Shown piece after piece: positions 24,305-30,567 of a stretch of 34,017 nt of DNA (its first letter is position 1; the number at the start of each line of letters is the position of its first letter). Below the pieces are notes generated by a model. That model searched no databases. It saw only the letters and a list, made by a program, of their open reading frames with translations, and was not told where the DNA came from. The stretch spans positions 1 to 34,017 of the forward strand of contig NZ_BAABDD010000043.1 of the NCBI RefSeq assembly GCF_039539445.1, in the 5' to 3' direction. The translations under genes were made by a program, and so were the position numbers. This DNA is from Salinactinospora qingdaonensis. GTDB taxonomy: Bacteria > Actinomycetota > Actinomycetes > Streptosporangiales > Streptosporangiaceae.

Positions 24305-24398
24305 GAGTCAACCCTTCCAACTCGGCCCGAAGCATCCGCAGCGACTCTTCAGGTGAGCCGAAGCATCCGCAGCGACTCTTCAGGTGAGAGCGCCACAC
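24297..24398 (-). pseudogene. C-terminal remnant of a second XRE/DUF5753 regulator
   Basis: On the minus strand the sequence before DUF397 copy A reads VALSPEESLRMLR, breaks, and resumes as SPEESLRMLRAELEGLTHG before a TGA that overlaps the DUF397 ATG region. The intact regulator ends GAALSPEQSRQFIYKTRETF and overlaps copy B in the same way. The 31-bp tandem duplication is not a multiple of three and splits the frame. Only the tail survives. Confidence 0.6.
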
Positions 24399-24406
24399 AT
24401 GACAAA

Positions 24407-24433
24407 GCCCCCAGGCAACGCATACCCAGGGGC
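24407..24433 (-). terminator. Hairpin after DUF397 copy B
   Basis: Same stem as at 24073-24099 (GCCCC/GGGGC plus TTT on the minus strand), 23 bp after the stop of copy B. Confidence 0.5.
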
Positions 24434-24455
24434 CAGCAAGAACCCACACCACTCG

Positions 24456-24638
24456 CTACAGCCGGTCGTGCTTCACCTCGGACAACAACGCCGCCCACTC
24501 CGCAGCAGAAAACGCGAGGTGCCCACGCGCGCGGTTTTGGGTGTCCCTGACCAACACCGCTTGAGGGGCTTCCGCGACCTCTATGCATTCGCCGCCCTGC
24601 TGGCTGCTGTAGCTGCTCTTATGCCAGTTCAGGTCCAT
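24456..24638 (-). CDS. DUF397 family protein, copy B
   Basis: 60 aa, beginning MDLNWHKSSYSSQQGGECIE and ending in the same C-terminal block as copy A. Its start overlaps the end of the XRE regulator gene by 20 bp in a different frame, so the pair is translationally coupled. This is the usual XRE/DUF397 layout. It is the likely functional partner of the adjacent regulator, with copy A arising by duplication or recombination with a second pair. Confidence 0.9.
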   Translation of the reverse strand: MDLNWHKSSYSSQQGGECIEVAEAPQAVLVRDTQNRARGHLAFSAAEWAALLSEVKHDRL

Positions 24639-25455
24639 TGAACGTCTCCCGTGTCTTGTAAATGAACTGCCTCGACTGCTCTGGTGACAGAGCCGCTCCC
24701 TGCAAGTTGGTAGCCAGCAGGGTAAGAGGGGCGACCCGATCAGGGTCGCTGACCATCTCGCCTTGTGCCACGGTTTCCGCGTACACCAGATCGGGCTTGG
24801 TTTGGAACGACAAGACGATAAACGGCCCGGTAAGCCCAGGATGGTGGCAGGTGGCGAAGGGGATCACCTGGAACTGGATCTTGCGGTTATCGATCATGTC
24901 GAGCAGCACTCCGAGCTGGTCGCTCATGATTTTCGCAGAGCCGACAGGCCGCGTGATCACCGCTTCATCGACGACGAACCAAGCTAGTGGGGGCTTGGGT
25001 CGAGAGAACAGCCGTTGTCGACTCATCCTGGCCTCAAGAAGCCGCTCGATCTCCTCTGAGGAGGCCAGTGGGTTGCCCGCGCGCAGGGTCGTACGCGCGT
25101 AGTCCTCTGTCTGCACCAATCCTGGGATGAGCGTGGGATGGTATTGCCGGATCATGGAGGCTTGCCGTTCCATGTCCACGTATTCGCCCACGCCGTGCGG
25201 ATAGGCATCCTTGTACAGCTCCGGCCACATGTCGCTCAGCGTCGTGCCGCTGTTCAACGCTTGGTCAGCCAGTGCTGCGAAATCCTTGCTCGGATAGCGT
25301 TCCGCACGCTCGATCGCACCCACCTGCTGCTGGGAAACGAGAGTTTCCTTCGCTAACTTCTGTTGTGACTTTTCGGCAAGCTTGCGCAAACGGGACAATT
25401 CCACCCCGAAGCGACGTAGGGCCGGGTTACTTTCTGCTGGTAGATGTCGCGCCAT
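24619..25455 (-). CDS. XRE-family regulator with DUF5753 domain (Scr1-like)
   Basis: 278 aa. The N-terminal Cro/C1 helix-turn-helix spans about residues 12-65 (LSRLRKLAEKSQQKLAKETL, VSQQQVGAIERAERYPS). The DUF5753 domain follows, with MIRQYHPTLIPGLVQTEDYA, LLEARMSRQRLFSR, WFVVDEAVITRPVG and FQVIPFATCHHPGLTGPF. ATG 25455 is preferred over an upstream start because it gives the usual basic N-terminus MARHLPAESNPALRRF. No clear Shine-Dalgarno is seen, so it may be leaderless. It controls, and is coupled to, the DUF397 gene. These pairs are linked to antibiotic production and development in Streptomyces. The target operator is not identified; direct repeats ACCACAG occur just upstream (about 25457-25475). 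Confidence 0.93.
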   Translation of the reverse strand: MARHLPAESNPALRRFGVELSRLRKLAEKSQQKLAKETLVSQQQVGAIERAERYPSKDFAALADQALNSGTTLSDMWPELYKDAYPHGVGEYVDMERQASMIRQYHPTLIPGLVQTEDYARTTLRAGNPLASSEEIERLLEARMSRQRLFSRPKPPLAWFVVDEAVITRPVGSAKIMSDQLGVLLDMIDNRKIQFQVIPFATCHHPGLTGPFIVLSFQTKPDLVYAETVAQGEMVSDPDRVAPLTLLATNLQGAALSPEQSRQFIYKTRETFNGPELA

Positions 25456-25573
25456 AACCACAGAACACCACAGGCAATGTTTGGTTCGCCACTGATTCCA
25501 CAACCATCATCGACTGTGCTCTTCCTGCGCTGTGTTTATGGAATTTGGCTGCCCGCGATGCCAAGTTGGAAAG

Positions 25574-25663
25574 CGGCGGTACGGAACCGCCGTCTCGTTT
25601 GAGGTGATCTTTCCATCCAAACGAGAACGGCCCTACCCGGGTGCGTCACCACCCGGTAGGGCC
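25574..25663 (+). promoter_or_regulatory. Three consecutive hairpins ahead of a regulatory operon
   Basis: Hairpin 1 is CGGCGGT-ACGGA-ACCGCCG (25574-25592). Hairpin 2 is CTCGTTTG (25594-25601) with CAAACGAG (25618-25625). Hairpin 3 is GGCCCTACCCGGG (25629-25641) with CCCGGTAGGGCC (25652-25663), with one bulged C. They are stacked end to end, 37 bp before the ATG at 25700, and look like a structured leader or attenuator. They cannot terminate the XRE gene, which reads away from them. Confidence 0.6.
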
Positions 25664-25699
25664 TGAGCCCTTCGACCTGGACAGAGCAGGTGAGGACCT

Positions 25700-25828
25700 A
25701 TGAGCAAGGCTAGTCGGTGTGCCGAGTTGTCCTGGCATGGCGGGTGTTGCGGGGCTGTGCTCCCGGTGGTTCGCCCGCGTGGTCGCCGTGTGCGCCCCTA
25801 CGTGCTGAGGGTGGGTGAGCGGCGATGA
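25700..25828 (+). CDS. Small protein (42 aa) coupled to the HATPase gene
   Basis: ATG at 25700 with a GAGG Shine-Dalgarno six bases upstream. The product begins MSKASRCAELSWHGGCCGAV and ends VLRVGERR; it is basic with three Cys. Its TGA overlaps the ATG of the next gene (ATGA), which is typical of real coupled genes. Codon use is GC-rich in third positions, like its neighbours. No domain is recognised. A two-to-three-Cys metal-binding or HATPase-partner role is possible but unsupported. Confidence 0.65.
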   Translation: MSKASRCAELSWHGGCCGAVLPVVRPRGRRVRPYVLRVGERR

Positions 25829-26280
25829 CGGGGATCTACGACCGCGCCTGGCGGCGCCGCTTCGCTGGCGTGCCTGCGAGTGTGAAAACCGGGCGGGATT
25901 GGGTGGAGTCGGTGGCCGCTGAGATGGGCGCGCCGCAGGCGCAGCGGGCGACGGCGGCGTTGTTGTTGTCGGAGACGGCGACGAACGCGCTGCGGCATAC
26001 GGCCAGTGCTGAGCAGGGCTACACGGTGGAGGTGTGGGCGCGGTTCGCGGGCTGGCTGCGGGTGCAGGTGCGCGACGCCGGGAGTTCGTCCCGCCCGCGG
26101 CTCCAGGCCCGGGAAACCGCCGCCGAGCGCGCCTCGGGCTATGGGTTGGCGTTGGTGGAGGCCTTCGCCCACACCTGGGGCACGCTGCCACCCGGGTCCG
26201 GCGGTGGGGTGTTCTTCGAGATCGCCTGGCAGCCGGTGGGGCCGCATCCTCCCGCTCGGCTCGATATGCCGGGGATGTGA
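25825..26280 (+). CDS. ATP-binding protein, RsbW-like HATPase (anti-sigma factor type)
   Basis: A 151-aa single-domain GHKL ATPase of the HATPase_c_2 group. The N-box is LLLSETATNALRHTAS (about residues 47-62), the G1 region is VQVRDAGSSSRP, and the G2 region is ERASGYGLALVEAFAHTWG. There is no kinase dimerisation domain, so it is the anti-sigma-factor or serine-kinase type abundant in Streptomyces-like bacteria. It is coupled to the 42-aa gene upstream and followed at 3 bp by the 92-aa gene. Its partner sigma or anti-anti-sigma factor is not in the window. Confidence 0.92.
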   Translation: MTGIYDRAWRRRFAGVPASVKTGRDWVESVAAEMGAPQAQRATAALLLSETATNALRHTASAEQGYTVEVWARFAGWLRVQVRDAGSSSRPRLQARETAAERASGYGLALVEAFAHTWGTLPPGSGGGVFFEIAWQPVGPHPPARLDMPGM

Positions 26281-26283
26281 GCG

Positions 26284-26562
26284 GTGATGGAGGTCTACCC
26301 CAGCGCGCAGGTGCGCCACCTGCGCACCGAGTTTCCCGACTACTGGATCTATCGCACAGGGGCGGCGTGGTGTCCCGACTATGTGGCCGTAGCCAACGAA
26401 ACCGCCCTCGCCCACGGGAAGGCACCCATGCTGGCCGCGTCGAGTGCCACCGAACTAGCGGCGCGTCTCCAGGCCCAGGACCCGCGCCCGCCGCTACCGC
26501 GGCGGGACCGCACCAAGCGCTACTGGAGACCCTGGCCGGGGCGTGGCCCGGCTAGGGAGTAG
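26284..26562 (+). CDS. Small conserved-type protein (92 aa) in the HATPase operon
   Basis: GTG at 26284 or ATG at 26287, three to six bases after the HATPase stop, so it is co-transcribed. The core is VYPSAQVRHLRTEFPDYWIY, followed by RTGAAWCPDYVAVANETALA and a helix SATELAARLQAQ. The tail is basic. A similar hydrophobic-aromatic strand (FPGxxVWWGERS) occurs in the N-terminus of the 396-aa protein at 22849. No catalytic motif and no membrane segment. Such small proteins often accompany HATPase genes in Nocardiopsaceae and Streptomyces. Function is unknown. Confidence 0.75.
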   Translation: MMEVYPSAQVRHLRTEFPDYWIYRTGAAWCPDYVAVANETALAHGKAPMLAASSATELAARLQAQDPRPPLPRRDRTKRYWRPWPGRGPARE

Positions 26563-26586
26563 CGCCCGCTGAGACCGCCCGGTCGG

Positions 26587-26616
26587 CCCACGAGGGCCCC
26601 GCGTGGGGCCCGTGGG
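26587..26616 (+). terminator. Terminator of the HATPase operon
   Basis: CCCACG-A-GGGCCCC (26587-26600) pairs with GGGGCCCGTGGG (26605-26616) around the tetraloop GCGT, with one bulged base. It begins 25 bp after the stop of the 92-aa gene. Confidence 0.7.
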
Positions 26617-26695
26617 GGAGTGCGGTGACCGTGGGAGGGGGCTGCACACCCCCACCCGGGCCGACCGGGCACCCCCCGTTTGTTCTGTGCCTGAT

Positions 26696-26736
26696 CTGTG
26701 TGTTGCACACACCCCTGCCCGACCTGTGTGTTGCAC
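26696..26736. promoter_or_regulatory. Direct repeat upstream of the triple-HTH gene
   Basis: CTGTGTGTTGCAC occurs twice (26696-26708 and 26724-26736), 28 bp apart, ending 22 bp before the ATG. The first copy is also palindromic (TGTGTG-TTG-CACACA). Its position suits an operator for the HTH protein, but this is inference. Confidence 0.5.
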
Positions 26737-26757
26737 CCGTAAGGAAAGACCCTGTTC

Positions 26758-27357
26758 ATGACCACCACCCCCAACGCCCAGCCCCACCCATCCCCCAACG
26801 AGCAGCCCCCCGCATCCCCCAACGAGTGGCCCCGCGAATCCGCCGACGAGCGGCCCCGCGCATCCGCCGACGAGCGACCCCGGGAGCATCCTGCGTTGGC
26901 GCGGCTGCACCGCTACAGCCCGCCCGAGGACTACCGGGTGGCCTATGAGGCGGGGATCACCGCGGCGGCGCTGGCTGCCCACACCGGCTGGAGCCTGCCC
27001 ACCATCTACGCCCGGCTGCGTGCGGCCGGCACCGTGATGGGACCCGGCGCGCGCCCGCATGCCCTGCTCAACACCCTCGAGGTCATCCGCCTCTACCGCG
27101 ATGAGGGCTGGTCGATGAACCGTCTGGCCGCCCATATGGGGGTGAGCCTCGATACGATCAGCCGCCGCCTGCACCGCGCCGGCGTGGTACGCACCCCCCA
27201 CACCCCCAGCCCCACCCGCCTACACCCCGATGATGAGACCTTCGTGCTCTACCGCCACGGCGCTCATCCCCGTGCTATTGCCACCGCGCTGGGGCTCAAC
27301 CCCCGCACCGTCCAAAGCCGCCTCACCAAAGCCCGCGCCCGCGGCTGGATCACCTAA
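26758..27357 (+). CDS. Triple helix-turn-helix protein with N-terminal octapeptide repeats
   Basis: A 199-aa protein. Residues 12-43 are four tandem octapeptides (SPNEQPPA, SPNEWPRE, SADERPRA, SADERPRE) encoded by a 24-bp minisatellite. Three homeodomain/resolvase-like HTH units follow: AGITAAALAAHTGWSLPTIY, then DEGWSMNRLAAHMGVSLDTI, then HGAHPRAIATALGLNPRTVQ. Each is followed by a recognition-helix tail and a short arm, about 45 residues apart. There is no ligase, recombinase or ligand domain. It probably binds a long or repeated DNA site; the direct repeats upstream are candidates. The start ATG has AGGAAAG 11 bases upstream. The family is not recognised. Confidence 0.75.
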   Translation: MTTTPNAQPHPSPNEQPPASPNEWPRESADERPRASADERPREHPALARLHRYSPPEDYRVAYEAGITAAALAAHTGWSLPTIYARLRAAGTVMGPGARPHALLNTLEVIRLYRDEGWSMNRLAAHMGVSLDTISRRLHRAGVVRTPHTPSPTRLHPDDETFVLYRHGAHPRAIATALGLNPRTVQSRLTKARARGWIT

Positions 27358-27772
27358 CCACAACACCCACACCGGCAGCCCTCGGGCCATCACACACCAG
27401 AACAGCCCCACCCGGTGGCCGGGACCGCTTGTCAGGCGCGGCCCACCCTGCGAGGGGACACAACAGCCCACATCTCACTGAGTGAGACGCAGGAGCACAG
27501 AGACCGCGCCCAGTGTTGCGGGAAGCGCAACACTGGGCGCAGCCACCCAACAAAAACGGCGCCGCAAAAGCGACAAAACCTCTTATGGCGCCTCGCAACA
27601 GCAACGCGAGTGCCCATCATGCGAGACACTTGTTCAAGAATAAACGTTCTCGATAATCAGAAAACCGGCACTACAGGCCAAAATGGACACCACATGGCCA
27701 ATGACTGCGCCTAGCGTTGCCACGACCGCGACGAGAGTGGCTGCGAGACCGCGGATCGAACTTCCTCAGCGG
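27358..27772. other. Intergenic region between convergent genes
   Basis: 415 bp. It holds one very strong hairpin (27506-27540). On the minus strand a short hydrophobic frame (GTG 27723 down to about 27637, VATLGAVIGHVVSILACSAG) is open but has no ribosome-binding site and is not called. Nothing else is supported. Confidence 0.5.
27506..27540. terminator. Perfect 15-bp-stem hairpin between convergent genes
   Basis: GCGCCCAGTGTTGCG (27506-27520) and CGCAACACTGGGCGC (27526-27540) flank the loop GGAAG. It is the strongest hairpin in the right half of the window. It lies 149 bp after the HTH gene and 233 bp after the end of the 41-aa minus-strand gene. Likely a bidirectional terminator. Confidence 0.65.
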
Positions 27773-27898
27773 CTAGACCTTGCCGCTACCGTGGCAAATC
27801 TTGCACGTCACCCAGACGACCCGCCCGTCGTGTGACTCTTCAACTTGGCCTGCCCCTCGGCAGTTCTTGCACTCGACGTCCTTACCGTGCTTGCCCAT
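27773..27898 (-). CDS. 41-aa double CxxCxGxG (DnaJ-type zinc knuckle) protein
   Basis: 41 aa, beginning MGKHGKDVECKNCRGAGQVE and ending VTCKICHGSGKV. Two CxxCxGxG motifs (CKNCRGAG, CKICHGSG) separated by a short strand match one half of the DnaJ cysteine-rich domain, enough for a single four-Cys zinc site. The ATG shares its A with the TGA of the methyltransferase gene (TGATG), so translation is coupled. The gene is below usual length cut-offs and would be missed. It may be a chaperone-like or substrate-binding accessory of the methyltransferase; this is inference. Confidence 0.8.
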   Translation of the reverse strand: MGKHGKDVECKNCRGAGQVEESHDGRVVWVTCKICHGSGKV

Positions 27899-29004
27899 CA
27901 GCGCTGTACCTTCGATATACGATTATCTGGTTTGTCGAGCCAGAGATGTTGGCCTTCAGCATCGACCGTCACGCCGAACCGGTCCCAGTCGGGTTCACCC
28001 CATCCCACCCATGTCAGATAGGCGGCCTCCAACTCGTCCCACAGGTCACGCGGCCCGTACTGCTTCACCTGGGGCAGCAGGTCGGGCGGTTTCCGGCACA
28101 CCGCGTCGGAGCCCGAGGCGACGTGGCGCACCATCACTTGGTGAACGCCGTCCGGTCGATCCAGTCCGCTGACGGCAACCCCGGGGATCAATCCGGCCAG
28201 CGCCACTCGCAGGCCGACGCCAGCACGGGTGATACGGCGAGGATCGATGCGGGCTTGGGGTTCGCGTGCCTCGTCTGGGGCGTCCGGCGGCCGAAAACGC
28301 TGTTGGCGCAGCATCATGAACGCCGCTTCCCCCCAGAGGCGGCCGACCGCGGCCTCGCCGGTAACGACGAGACGAAGCTGGTGGCCCGCCACACTCGTCG
28401 GCGCCCAAGGCGCCACGATGACTCCGCCGGGGCGGGTCTGTTCGACCCAGGCATAGGGCACCTCGCGCACCGCGCAAGTGACATGGACCCGATCGAACGG
28501 CGCCTCCTCCGCCACGCCCTGCGCCCCGTCGCCCACCACCACCCGCGGCGCGAACCCCGCACACTCCAGGTTGGCCACCGCCTGCCGAGCCACCTGCCGG
28601 TCCACCTCGACCGTCGTGACGTTTCGCTGCCCCACCCGCGCCGCCAACAGCGCCGCCGTCCACCCCGTGCCCGTGCCCACTTCCAACACTCGATCCCCGT
28701 CATAGGCATCGAGCAACGCCAAGAAATCGGCCACCAAACTGGGAGCGGTATTAGAACTCGACGCCACCGCCGACCCAGCGCTCTCGGCACACAACTCCGT
28801 CTCACCGTCATCGACCTGAGTGAGGATCGTCGTATCGCTATAGACAGCCCGCCGCCACCCCTCAGGATCGGCAGCGCGGTCAATCCAGTAACTGGGAGCG
28901 TCCCGCATGGGCATCACCCATGCCGCCTGGGGGACGAAGTATTCGCGGGGGACCGTGCCGACCCGATCGGGGAGAGCCGGAGCGGCGAAATCATCGACGG
29001 CCAT
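27898..29004 (-). CDS. Protein-L-isoaspartate methyltransferase-like enzyme (copy 2)
   Basis: A 368-aa paralogue of the enzyme at 3564-4739. The N-terminus has VPREYFVPQAAWVMPM, ILTQVDDGE and SSSNTAPSLVADFLALL. SAM motif I is VLEVGTGTGWTAALLA, then TVEVDRQVARQAVANL, VGDGAQGVAEEAPFDRVHVT and QTRPGGVIVAPW. The C-terminus has YGPRDLWDELEAAYLTW, as in copy 1. ATG 29004 is chosen because a CTGACA-17-TACGCT promoter ends six bases before it, implying a leaderless mRNA. It is coupled to the 41-aa zinc-knuckle gene. No ATP-grasp gene or RiPP precursor is nearby. Isoaspartate repair or peptide tailoring are both possible. Confidence 0.87.
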   Translation of the reverse strand: MAVDDFAAPALPDRVGTVPREYFVPQAAWVMPMRDAPSYWIDRAADPEGWRRAVYSDTTILTQVDDGETELCAESAGSAVASSSNTAPSLVADFLALLDAYDGDRVLEVGTGTGWTAALLAARVGQRNVTTVEVDRQVARQAVANLECAGFAPRVVVGDGAQGVAEEAPFDRVHVTCAVREVPYAWVEQTRPGGVIVAPWAPTSVAGHQLRLVVTGEAAVGRLWGEAAFMMLRQQRFRPPDAPDEAREPQARIDPRRITRAGVGLRVALAGLIPGVAVSGLDRPDGVHQVMVRHVASGSDAVCRKPPDLLPQVKQYGPRDLWDELEAAYLTWVGWGEPDWDRFGVTVDAEGQHLWLDKPDNRISKVQR

Positions 29005-29488
29005 GCAGGGAGCGTAGCCCCTTGCTCTCGAACTGTCAGTGGAATGGCCGGAGTTGGACACACAACATCCTTGAGAGGACCGCTGGCTTCACGCCCCGGC
29101 GGATCATCACGACCCCTGGATGCCCGGCATCGGCGGTGGTGGGTCGAGCCGGGGGAGAGGCGGTCACCGAATCGGGGCCGGTTCGCTGAAGCGGGGCGAG
29201 CGACGTAAGGCAGCGAGGGCAAGCAGTGGGCAGGGGCGGCCCGGCGGGTGCGGCTGCTGTGCGGTGGGACGGGCGCAGCGCAGGGGACCAGGGCGGTGTC
29301 AAAGTCGGCGTGATGGTTGAGATGGTCTTATTCTCAAATGGCCAGATGCGGCCAGTAGGAATATAGATTTATGGCCTCCTTTTTCTTAGAGCAAAACCTT
29401 GAGTGATTTACACCACAAAACACTTATCTTTTTTTTCTTTTTGACCTCTTGTTATGTTGAACACGAATCTTCTCCAAGGAGGCACCCA
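29005..29488. other. Intergenic boundary of a low-GC island
   Basis: 29005-29310 is host-like GC-rich DNA with no ORF of merit. At about 29320 composition switches sharply to AT-rich. Inverted repeats TTGAG...CTCAA (about 29317-29337) and TGGCC-AGATGC-GGCCA (about 29340-29355) mark the junction. A run of T occurs near 29430-29445. Promoter elements for the secreted-protein gene are probably here but no convincing -35/-10 pair was found. Confidence 0.5.
29011..29039 (-). promoter_or_regulatory. Leaderless promoter of methyltransferase copy 2
   Basis: On the minus strand CTGACA (29039-29034), a 17-base spacer, and TACGCT (29016-29011), followed after six bases by the ATG at 29004. The predicted transcript would start at or next to the start codon. 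Confidence 0.6.
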
Positions 29489-30187
29489 ATGAACCAAGGC
29501 AAGCTTCGCCGTAAATATGAATTTATTTCAGCAATTGCTGTTGCTTCTTTCATGCTCCCCCTTTTCTCTCCCAGTCCAGCCCTCGCAGAAATATCAAACA
29601 AAACAAGAGAAAACAAAAAAGAAATAATCGCCGCGATCGAGCGAATTGAAAATGGAACGTGGAGCCAACAGGATATCGATTTTATCGAACAATTTCCTGA
29701 GGTTGCTCGACATGTTCCAGATCCCTCTGCACAAGGAATTGAAGTCGAAATAGCAACTCCTACGAGCCAAGGGATGACTGCTTTCGCTCAGTACGGGGGT
29801 TACGTGGTTTCTGGGTTTACTCAAAAATCGGTTATTGGAGATGATCTATTCAACTGGAATCACAGGGTTGACTGGGACTTTGACGAATCCACAGGCGAAG
29901 TTATCGGGCAGCCAGTCCAAGATAGCTGGTTTGAAGACGTCGCTTCGAACGTTGACGTCCAACCTGGGTATACAGAAGACCGCGTAGTTAGTCGAGGCGA
30001 GACCGATGGCGTGGAGAGCTACATTGCTCATCGTACTGCTCAAGTTAAATCTCAGCTACCGATCTGGGGAGATTTAGTGATTTATTACCCAGGAGGTGAA
30101 ATCCAAGTAGCTGGCGACGGTGCTTACAGTTGGCTTCTCCATGAAGGCGGAGACTATATCGACAGTGGAGGCGGAAACCTTCCGTAA
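29489..30187 (+). CDS. Secreted protein of unknown function in AT-rich DNA
   Basis: 232 aa. A perfect AAGGAGG (29476-29482) lies six bases before the ATG. Residues 1-34 are a signal peptide (MNQGKLRRKYEFISAIAVAS to SPALA). A charged helical segment follows (about 37-60, ENKKEIIAAIERIENG), then a Gly/Tyr/Trp-rich domain rich in beta-type sequence (YGGYVVSGFTQKSVIGDD, NWNHRVDWDFDES) ending GAYSWLLHEGGDYIDSGGG. No Cys, so no disulfides. Codon use is AT-rich, and there is a TTA leucine codon at 30074-30076, unlike the rest of the window; this suggests horizontal transfer. The family is not recognised; an antagonistic or adhesion role is speculation. Confidence 0.88.
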   Translation: MNQGKLRRKYEFISAIAVASFMLPLFSPSPALAEISNKTRENKKEIIAAIERIENGTWSQQDIDFIEQFPEVARHVPDPSAQGIEVEIATPTSQGMTAFAQYGGYVVSGFTQKSVIGDDLFNWNHRVDWDFDESTGEVIGQPVQDSWFEDVASNVDVQPGYTEDRVVSRGETDGVESYIAHRTAQVKSQLPIWGDLVIYYPGGEIQVAGDGAYSWLLHEGGDYIDSGGGNLP

Positions 30188-30232
30188 ACCGAAAGATTAA
30201 TGCTATACTAAATTTTAATTTCTTCGAATCCA

Positions 30233-30268
30233 AGGGCTCTGTCTTTCTGTTGGCAGAGCCCTGTTTTC
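30233..30268 (+). terminator. Canonical U-tract intrinsic terminator
   Basis: AGGGCTCTG (30233-30241) pairs with CAGAGCCCT (30254-30262) around a 12-base loop, followed by GTTTTC. It lies 46 bp after the secreted-protein stop. Classic hairpin-plus-U terminators are otherwise absent from this window, matching the foreign composition. Confidence 0.88.
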
Positions 30269-30278
30269 ATGTTACAAT
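30250..30278 (+). promoter_or_regulatory. Promoter overlapping the terminator
   Basis: TTGGCA (30250-30255), a 17-base spacer, and TACAAT (30273-30278), five of six consensus matches in each box. The -35 box lies inside the terminator loop and 3' arm. It would drive the 67-aa membrane protein gene at 30316. Confidence 0.6.
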
Positions 30279-30315
30279 GAAAAATGACCAGATTCCCTTT
30301 TGATTAGCAGGCTTC

Positions 30316-30519
30316 ATGATGGATACGTCTCTTCGTTTGATTGCTACTGTTTTGGTTGGTTTCATTGCATCATGGATAGCGATTGCCATCCTTTCTAGTT
30401 TTGATCTACTCAGAGCGGGCATGCCGCTTATCATAATCTTGGCCACTACAGTTACATGCAGTGCGTACATGGCTTTCTATATAAAAAATAAAAACAAAGA
30501 TAAAAATTTGAAAAAATAA
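30316..30519 (+). CDS. Small two-helix membrane protein (67 aa)
   Basis: 67 aa with two transmembrane helices: LIATVLVGFIASWIAIAIL (about residues 8-26) and MPLIIILATTVTCSAYMAFY (about 36-55). It ends in a strongly basic Lys/Asn tail (IKNKNKDKNLKK). The AT-rich composition matches the secreted-protein gene 128 bp upstream, and it has its own promoter overlapping that gene's terminator. The Shine-Dalgarno is weak. The two genes form a compact foreign cassette. A bacteriocin-immunity-like pairing is an attractive but unproven idea. Confidence 0.7.
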   Translation: MMDTSLRLIATVLVGFIASWIAIAILSSFDLLRAGMPLIIILATTVTCSAYMAFYIKNKNKDKNLKK

Positions 30520-30567
30520 TATAGAACACCAAAAGAAGAAAAATTACCAACAAACCTAACAGTTCAC

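Larger units (their letters stand above)
24069..24616. repeat. 334-bp offset duplication containing two DUF397 genes
   Basis: 24069-24282 and 24403-24616 are nearly identical, offset by 334 bp. They cover the DUF397 coding region and the downstream hairpin. A 31-bp perfect direct repeat (24327-24357 and 24358-24388, starting CCGAAGCATCCGCAGCGACT) lies between them. Divergence is confined mainly to the 5' ends of the two genes. Confidence 0.9.

Noticed and set aside
27832..29208. 458-codon plus-strand frame
   Set aside because: Antisense to the methyltransferase and its zinc-knuckle partner; His/Arg/Pro-rich.
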